Shown piece after piece: positions 57,697 to 64,000 of a stretch of DNA of 64,000 nucleotides. A program made the position numbers and the translations under genes. This stretch comes from Diadema setosum (lineage: Eukaryota > Echinodermata > Echinoidea > Diadematoida > Diadematidae), in NCBI RefSeq assembly GCF_964275005.1, contig NC_092701.1:34412520-34476519 (forward strand). Direction: 5' to 3'. The notes beneath the pieces were generated by a model that did not search any database, was not told the origin of the DNA, and saw only the letters and a program-made list of their open reading frames with translations. How positions within the stretch are numbered: position 1 is the first letter of the stretch; each line of letters starts with the position of its first letter.

Positions 57697-59904
57697 ACAT
57701 CAACAACACCGCCAGATTTGCGATCTTGTTTGCGGCTAATGCATGTGCGCCCGCTATTTTCACGTGCTTTCGCAATGGGAATTGGCGCTTACGCAATGTT
57801 CGCGAGACATGTGAAGGCGTTCAGCTATAGATCGCGGAGCACGCGCGTATTGCATAGGGATTGTACATCGTGCCGCAAGCAGAAATACTACGTCGCATAT
57901 CGCCCTTATCGGCGAAAATTGTGCCGGGTTTTGCCCTGGTAAATCATGAAAACTGCGTTGGTCAGTGGTAAATTTCTTTTATGAAAACAGTTGCGTTAAT
58001 TAATAATCTTGTCTATGATATATGAAATGGTTGAAAATAATTTGCCTGATTTGTTTACAAGTTGGAAAAACCCTTAACAATGCTTAAACTGCCGCAAACG
58101 GGATATTTTACTCTAGATTGTTCTAGTTACTACCGCGGGTTCGACAGCATATGGTCTATTCTGGTACTGTGCAATGAGTGCATGTGTGCGAGATTTCAGG
58201 TGCATGTGCATGTGCAGTGTGCGTATGGCAAGAGAAACTTGCCAGCTGCTCAGACGTAGCCTCAGTCATGTCAGTGCACGGAGGTTCATGGCGTGGGATA
58301 TCACCTTGGCGTATGCGGAATGAGGCAACGGTTAGGCCTACCAACATGACCAACGACAGGGCTGTAAAGTGCACAATTGCCTTGCCCTTGGCATGGCCAT
58401 GGCCCATATTTACGGCCAATTGCCATTTTGATCCATGTTGATTGGCAATGCCATGCCTGCCATGGCGATTGGTACTGAATTGTAGAAATCCCTCGCCAAC
58501 AAGGGCAGGCTTTGCACAGCACCCACAATCACACATGTCCCCTGTATCTGCACACTGCACTACTGATCACGGTCATACAGAACAGGTATTGAAGTAGGTC
58601 TTGCTCTAGAATCTATATGCATAACTTGCATTAGACCCGACAACACCGGGCACTGTCTACGAAATGAAAGGTAGGCCTATGATGGGCATGCATGGGCATT
58701 GGTCCTAGCAAGTACACTCAGTCAGTGCAGTACAACGCTAGAGGTTGCACTTCCACGTATCCCCGTGTTGTTGAGGGGGAGACCCATCACTACATCCACT
58801 AAATCATAGCATTTTACGACTCATCTGTGCCTGAAACATACTCCTATAAGGGGTTATATGCTCATTAATTGGGATCATAAGTTAATTTATGTAATCAAAG
58901 AATTACCATTCTGGCAAATTTGCCCTGATATCAGGGTCTTTTCCGATAGCATCGGTTTAGGGCTGTACACCGTAGAGAAAAGACCGATTTTACGAATTCG
59001 AGCACTAAATATATTTGTTCATGTAATAAAAACCTTACCAGCGTTATTGATGCGCCTAAATAATTGAGTGGTACTATAATAATTTATTGATACTTATAAT
59101 GTAGAAAATATATTTTTTTAATTCAACAATTTTACATGATTTACACTTTAATTGATAGTTACTTCTGACCAATGAGAGCGTATTTACCGCTGAGCTATCG
59201 ATGAGCAGTGTAGCTACCCATATAATAATCTCTTACTGAATAATTAGTATTATTACTACCAGCCGTTGGAGGCATCACAATCTTTTCAGATCGGCAGAAT
59301 CAGGTGTGAATAACTTCTTTTTTTTTTTAACTCGTTTGATTGTCAGACAGATCTCTAAACTCCCTTTACGAGCAGTGGTTCACTGACCGGAATTACCACT
59401 CCCATAGCTACCTTTAGTCCTTCACGTTACAAAATATGTAACCGCAGTCCTAACGTTATAAACTAATCTAACAGTTAACAAGTTTATAGATAAACTATAT
59501 TAAACAAAGAAGGAGGTACATGTTAATATAAATTAATACCGGTATGTCAATGATCGCGATGTCGGTAATTTACACAGTCAGGGGTCTACAGTCCGTTGTT
59601 GTTGATGTTGATTGATACTTCCTCGGGTTTTGTCTAGTCTTAAAGGCCCGGCGGAACCGAACCGGGAGAGGGGGACGGGGATTATTTAGGCCCCTCCTCT
59701 AACGTTATATTTTTTTTTTAACCAGATAGAGTTAGACAAATCCCGTAGATCGATATACCATGTAGAAGCCTAAACTCTTATACAAATGATGCACAGGATA
59801 GAGTGTGTTAGTGAAGGTGCGGCGCGCTCGAGAGTATTGACAATGCCCTGGTGCGACATGCACGAGGCGCAGCCGAGTGCATGTTTGCAACCGTTGCGTT
59901 GGGT
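57697..59904. other. Upstream region of RPL5; no gene seen
   Basis: The region to about 57950 is CpG-rich for this window and may hold the RPL5 promoter. A 58300-58460 stretch is thick with GGCATGGC / GCCATGCC words. No supported exon. Confidence 0.45.
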
Positions 59905-60200
59905 ATCAAAAGGGGTATCAAAAGTTTATTCGATGAAAATTGATTTTGAAATGGCTGAGATATCCAAAAACAAGGTGAAACAAAGAGTTCCTAATATTAG
60001 TTGTGGCATGTCGCCTTTTATTATTAGCACTTTTTTGGATATGTCAGCCATTTGAAAACCAATTTTCATCAAATAAATGTTGAATCTTTCTTAAAATTAC
60101 ATGCTCTTTCATATTTCATAAAAGGCTTTTCATTGTCTCACTTAGGAATGTTCAAAACATGAATCCCCACCTCAGCCAGTACTGTACAGTCCCTTCTAAA
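59905..60200. mobile_element. Truncated copy of the TTAA-bounded MITE
   Basis: TTTATTCGATGAAAATTGAT and CCAATTTTCATCAAATAAAT are inner inverted arms matching 2746-3140. The right end, CAGTACTGTACAGTCCCTTC, matches that family's terminus. The left terminus is missing. Confidence 0.55.
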
Positions 60201-61640
60201 GCGTTACATATTCTAACGTTAGATTCCAATGCCAATGGTATGCACTGCACTAGCACTGTACGTGGGCCCCTCACCCGCACCCCCACTTTTTTCACCCCCA
60301 CCCCCCGGAAGAATAGACCGTATTATTCGATTATTAAGATGACGGGAATTCTATTATTAATAATATTGACATTGTTTGATACTTAGGGCCTTAGCTTGTT
60401 CTACCAGCTGATGAAGCGAGGGTATATGTAAACCCTTTTTTTGTTTTTGTTTTGTTTTGTTTTTTTTTTTGCTTTTTTGCTAGTTGGCAGATTTCAGAAA
60501 GTTGCATTGTAACAGTTAGATAGGCCTAACGTTAGACCTTTTTTTTTGCTTTTTTTTTTTTGCTTTTGAGCAGATGAAACTCAGAAGTGGCAGCAGAAGC
60601 TGCGGCTGAAGAGACATTCTACAAATGTGGCGCTGGCTATGAGTACAATGGCTGCATAAAAACTTTTACAAATTCTCAACTAACATTAGAGTTTGAATGG
60701 ATTGTCCGATTCTCCTCAAGCTTTAACTGATGTGTTCTACCAATATTGCTGCCTTCCCTCATAATCCACACATATACCTATATGTGTAAATACGTCCTAG
60801 ACCATGGTCTAGTCCCCGCCTAAGCGCACCAGGGACCCCAACACACTTATATTTATTGGACTACAAGATGGAGTATGTACCATACCTCAAACTGTAGTGC
60901 TGGACATTCACCAGAAATTCCTTCAAATCAAACAGATAGATTTACATCTAATCATTATGCTTTCATAATTTGTTGCACATTTAATTGCTACCATCTCTCT
61001 TGTCATTTTCAAAATAACACCATTGAAACTAAATTCACAGTTTTTCCAGACCCATGACTATACCCTCCATTTCCATCACATAGATAAATATCCAAGGTGC
61101 GAGTCTTTGATTCCTGTTTGCCGGTGTCACCTGCCCATGTATAACAAGATTTTTCTTTCTTTCTTTTCTTAGTTTGGGTTCTGGTGGGAAAAAAAAAAAA
61201 CTCCCAACATGTCGTCACATCTTGTTCTATCAGGGAGACTGGCTCTTGTCACAGGTGGGTAATGTGATTCATGAAAGCTTGATCAATTTGATGATTTATT
61301 TTAGTTTTTGCTTTGATATAGACCTTATGCATTGACGTCATCACTCGCTTGACAACCAATCGCGACGCCATCTTAGAGGACAAGCGAAGTCCTTGACAAC
61401 GCACGCGTACATGCAGCTAGCTGTGTGCTTTTCTTACGCCCGTTACTACCGGGTATACCGGCGATCGCCGCGCCGCCTCACTCGCGGGCCTGCCCCAGCA
61501 GTCCCTAGGCCGTTGTTCGTCTCGGGGTTGTTCGGTACGCATTTTACTTTTCAACGTTAGACCCGACCTCTTTTTCGCCCCGATCTACCGGTACCTGCTG
61601 ACCCGGCATCTAAAAAAAAAGAAAGAGAAACGGGGACAGA
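60201..61640. other. Upstream region of the SWIM/YqaJ-type gene
   Basis: T-rich runs (60438-60560), a diverged copy (60695-60773) of the 13376-13450 repeat, then from about 61380 a GC-rich leader (GGCGATCGCCGCGCCGCC) reaching the ATG at 61641. Probable promoter and 5' UTR. Confidence 0.45.
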
Positions 61641-62703
61641 ATGGCTACTATGGCCATGCCAAAACTGTCTAAATATGTAGGGGAGATGACCGGGACAGCA
61701 AAAACCCGTTACATTGAGAAGCTGCTTGCATGCCAGCTACAAGCAGACCCCTATACTTTGGAGGACGAAAGCCTGGATGCGAAACCAGATGACATTCCAC
61801 ATGTTGAATGGAATGATATGTTCATCTATTTCATTTCAACGCCAAGTCAGTAGGTACCCTACGCTAGAGAAGAAATCAGAGTGAGTTTGATTCCTATTTT
61901 TACTTAACGTACTAGTCTGTAGAGTAGAACACTGGCAGTGTAGTGTAACAGTTAAAGCTTTATAAAGACATTAAAGTTAATTGTTTTTCATCAGAACTCT
62001 GGTACTGTACTGGGGTACAGGTAGGGTACTATGTGAGTGAACGTCTGCAACTTAGTGTAATTACTCTTAGTCAAGATGAATGACAGTCATATAGCAGGCA
62101 GTAAAGTATAAATAATACAAGTTGATCTACATGGGTCTGATCTGACAGGCAGTCAAAATAATGTACACAATGTCGATAAGTATGAAAGATCCAAATTTGC
62201 AGTAAGGTGGCACTTTCATTAAAAGTTGTTATGAATATTGCATTTTTTCAGGATTTTTCATGTTTTCTAGAAGTAGTCTACTTCAAGAATTACAGGTACA
62301 TGTATTTGAATTTTACTAGACCCTAGTGCTATTAATTTCACTTGGCATTTTTGCAAGTTTTTTTTTTTTTTTTTTTCATGAAAATGTACTTCAACCAAGA
62401 TGTAGGCCTACGTACGGGTTACGGGATTTGGATTTTTAACAATAAGCCTAAATGCTATCAGTTTTACTTTCCTTTGTTCTTGCAGGCATGGAAATCCATG
62501 ATGGGCAGTGACAGTTTCCTCCAAGCAGGATGGGTGCATGATATGCGCCTTTTTGTGTACCAGACGGATGCAGGCACTAGAAGGTATGCGGTACTGGGGA
62601 AGGTGAAGCACAGTCAACGGATGTCAGCCACACCTCTTCTGCCGTGGTTTGTGGCAGAGAAATGTGGGGAGATTCTTGCTGCTCACTGCACATGTATGGC
62701 TGG
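61641..62703 (+). CDS. SWIM-zinc-finger / YqaJ-type family protein, two 5' exons, interrupted by an in-frame stop
   Basis: Exon 1 starts at 61641 (MATMAMPKLSKYVGEM...) after a GC-rich leader. By homology it runs to 61880, where a GTGAGT donor follows. Exon 2 is 62486-62703, acceptor TTGCAG, donor GTAAGT. The spliced product has PHVEWNDMFIYFISTPS, then YAREEIR|AWKSMMGSDSF, GWVHDMRLFVYQT, KVKHSQRMSATPLLPWFV and AAHCTCMAG. This matches my recollection of a large invertebrate family whose SWIM finger (CxC...CxH) begins in HCTCMAG and whose downstream part carries a YqaJ-like nuclease domain. TAG GTA CCC at 61851-61859 is an in-frame nine-base insertion relative to that family and contains a stop; frame and splice phase are otherwise intact. 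The copy may be a nonsense allele, a pseudogene, or an assembly difference. The exon completing the finger (GEACSH-like) is not seen before a dispersed repeat takes over at 62969. Function unknown. Confidence 0.62.
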
Positions 62704-62968
62704 GTAAGTCAGTATTTCCTTATATTCTGCTATTCTACAACTCTCCTTGACAATGAGCTAGAATGTACCAACAAGATTGACATTTGTGTGCACCCCTTGT
62801 TCACAGAGAAATTGAAACAGATACAGTTGTGCCAGATAGATCGCATTTTATTCCCCCTGAATGTAATTTGAATAAGGTTCACCTTGGAGGATGGCAGTGA
62901 GTGATTTAGCATTAATGTGGTTTTTTTTTTCTGTTATCATCCATAAAGTGGACCATCATATTTATTTT

Positions 62969-64000
62969 TATGCCTCCGCCACGAAGTGGTGCCGGAGGCA
63001 TTATGTTTTCGGGTTGTCCGTCCGTCCGTCCTTCCGTCCGTCCGTCCGTCCGTCCGTCCGTCCGTCCGTCCGTCCTTCCGTCCGTCTGTAATGAATTTTG
63101 TGGACAAGGTAACTATCGAAACCTGTTGAGGTATCCTAATGAAACTTGGCATGTATGTGTATTAGGGGGTGAAGTTGTGCCTATCAACTTTTGGGTGCAC
63201 ATGCTCAAGGTCAAAGGTCAAAAGGTCAAGGTCAAATATATAAAATTTCACTATTTCCACTATATCTAGTGAATGCCTGAAGATATTTTCTTGAAACTTA
63301 GTGTATACATGTATTACCCAATTAAGATTCTCTGGTGAAAGTTTGGGTCATGAGGTCAAAGGTCAAAGGTCAAAAGGTCAGGGTCAAATACATAAAATTT
63401 CACTATTTCCACCATATCTATTGAATGCCTGAAGAGATTTTCTTGAAACTTAGTGTATACATGTATTACCCAATTAAGATTCTCTGGTGAAAGTTTGGGT
63501 CATGAGGTCAAAGGTCAAAGGTCAAAAGGTCAGGGTCAAATACATAAAATTTCACTGTTTCCACCATATCTATTGAATGCCTGAAGAGATTTTCTTGAAA
63601 CTTAGTGTATACATGTATTACCCAATTAAGATTCTCTGGTGAAAGCTTGAGTCATGAGGTCAAAGGTCAAAGGTCAAAAGGTAAAGTAAAAATATTAAAA
63701 CTTCTTTTTTTTCTCCGTACCTTGGAAAATTGTTCAAGGTATCTTCATGGAACATAGTATATACATGTACTAACTGGAAGTGATTATCTAGAGAATGTAG
63801 GGTTCATGGGGTCAAAGGTCAGGGGTCAAAGGTCAAGTGCAACACTTCAAAATTTTACTATTACCCTCATATTTATGCAATGCCAGCAGGGTTATTTTTT
63901 TACACTTGGTGTATGCGTGTGTAACCTAATAGAAATTCTCTGGAAAGTTTTTTTTTTTTCTCTTTTTGCCTCAAAGGTCAAAAGGTCAAAGATCAAGTGA
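62969..64000. mobile_element. Dispersed GTCCGTCC / AGGTCA-rich element, runs off the window
   Basis: TATGCCTCCGCCACGAAGTG, (CCGTCCGT)n, TAATGAATTTTGTGGACA, then repeated units with GAGGTCAAAGGTCAAAGGTC and TGAAACTTAGTGTATACATG. The units at 63240, 63390 and 63545 are nearly identical with a period of about 155 bp, so this copy is younger or more homogenised than 26990-28136. Confidence 0.8.

Noticed and set aside
57538-57942. 134-codon plus-strand frame
   Set aside because: It overlaps the RPL5 TOP leader and promoter on the opposite strand and resembles no protein.
1-64000. LTR retrotransposons, endogenous retroviruses or Polintons
   Set aside because: No paired long terminal repeats, no gag, protease or integrase motifs and no capsid or polymerase B-like frames were recognised on either strand.

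Overview
This is eukaryotic DNA: genes split into short exons with GT-AG introns, abundant microsatellites and many non-autonomous transposons. The dispersed families (a GTCCGTCC-rich repeat full of AGGTCA half-sites, a CCCCGCCGAACG element with 157-bp internal repeats, a CTCGCTCGC-rich satellite) and the gene sequences suggest a marine invertebrate deuterostome, most likely an echinoderm. That assignment is inference from recalled repeat and protein similarity.

Layout. (1) 3.8-10.1 kb, minus strand: the 5' end of a sacsin-like gene (four exons, about 123 residues, Hsp90-like ATPase motifs); the rest would lie left of the window. (2) 7.3-9.5 kb and 10-14 kb: a foldback DNA element, LINE 3' ends and microsatellites. 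(3) 14.3-21.3 kb: a 165-bp satellite in higher-order units of about 1,150 bp, split by one 2.34-kb insertion. (4) 23.0-37.2 kb, plus strand: a complete 11-exon SCYL3 (PACE-1) pseudokinase gene, 828 codons, with introns crowded by MITEs. (5) 37.2-46.6 kb: gene-poor, several pogo-like MITEs and a LINE remnant. (6) 46.6-57.7 kb, minus strand: a complete RPL5 (uL18) gene, 294 codons, convergent with SCYL3. (7) 61.6-62.7 kb, plus strand: two exons of a multicopy SWIM-zinc-finger/YqaJ-type gene with an in-frame stop, then a dispersed repeat running off the window.

The most interesting signal is in the RPL5 introns. Three introns each carry a box C/D snoRNA on the RPL5 sense strand. All three keep the same 15-nt antisense to the universally conserved 18S rRNA stretch GGUAAUUCCAGCU, followed by a D' box. 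The five-nucleotide rule places the methylation at the U equivalent to human 18S Um627 (yeast Um578). Two copies are nearly identical; the third has diverged everywhere except the boxes and this guide. RPL5 therefore looks like both a ribosomal protein gene and a triplicated guide-RNA host. The same gene has a 25-bp-stem hairpin in its last intron.

I recognised no retroviral, LTR or Polinton element, no tRNA or rRNA gene and no CRISPR array.
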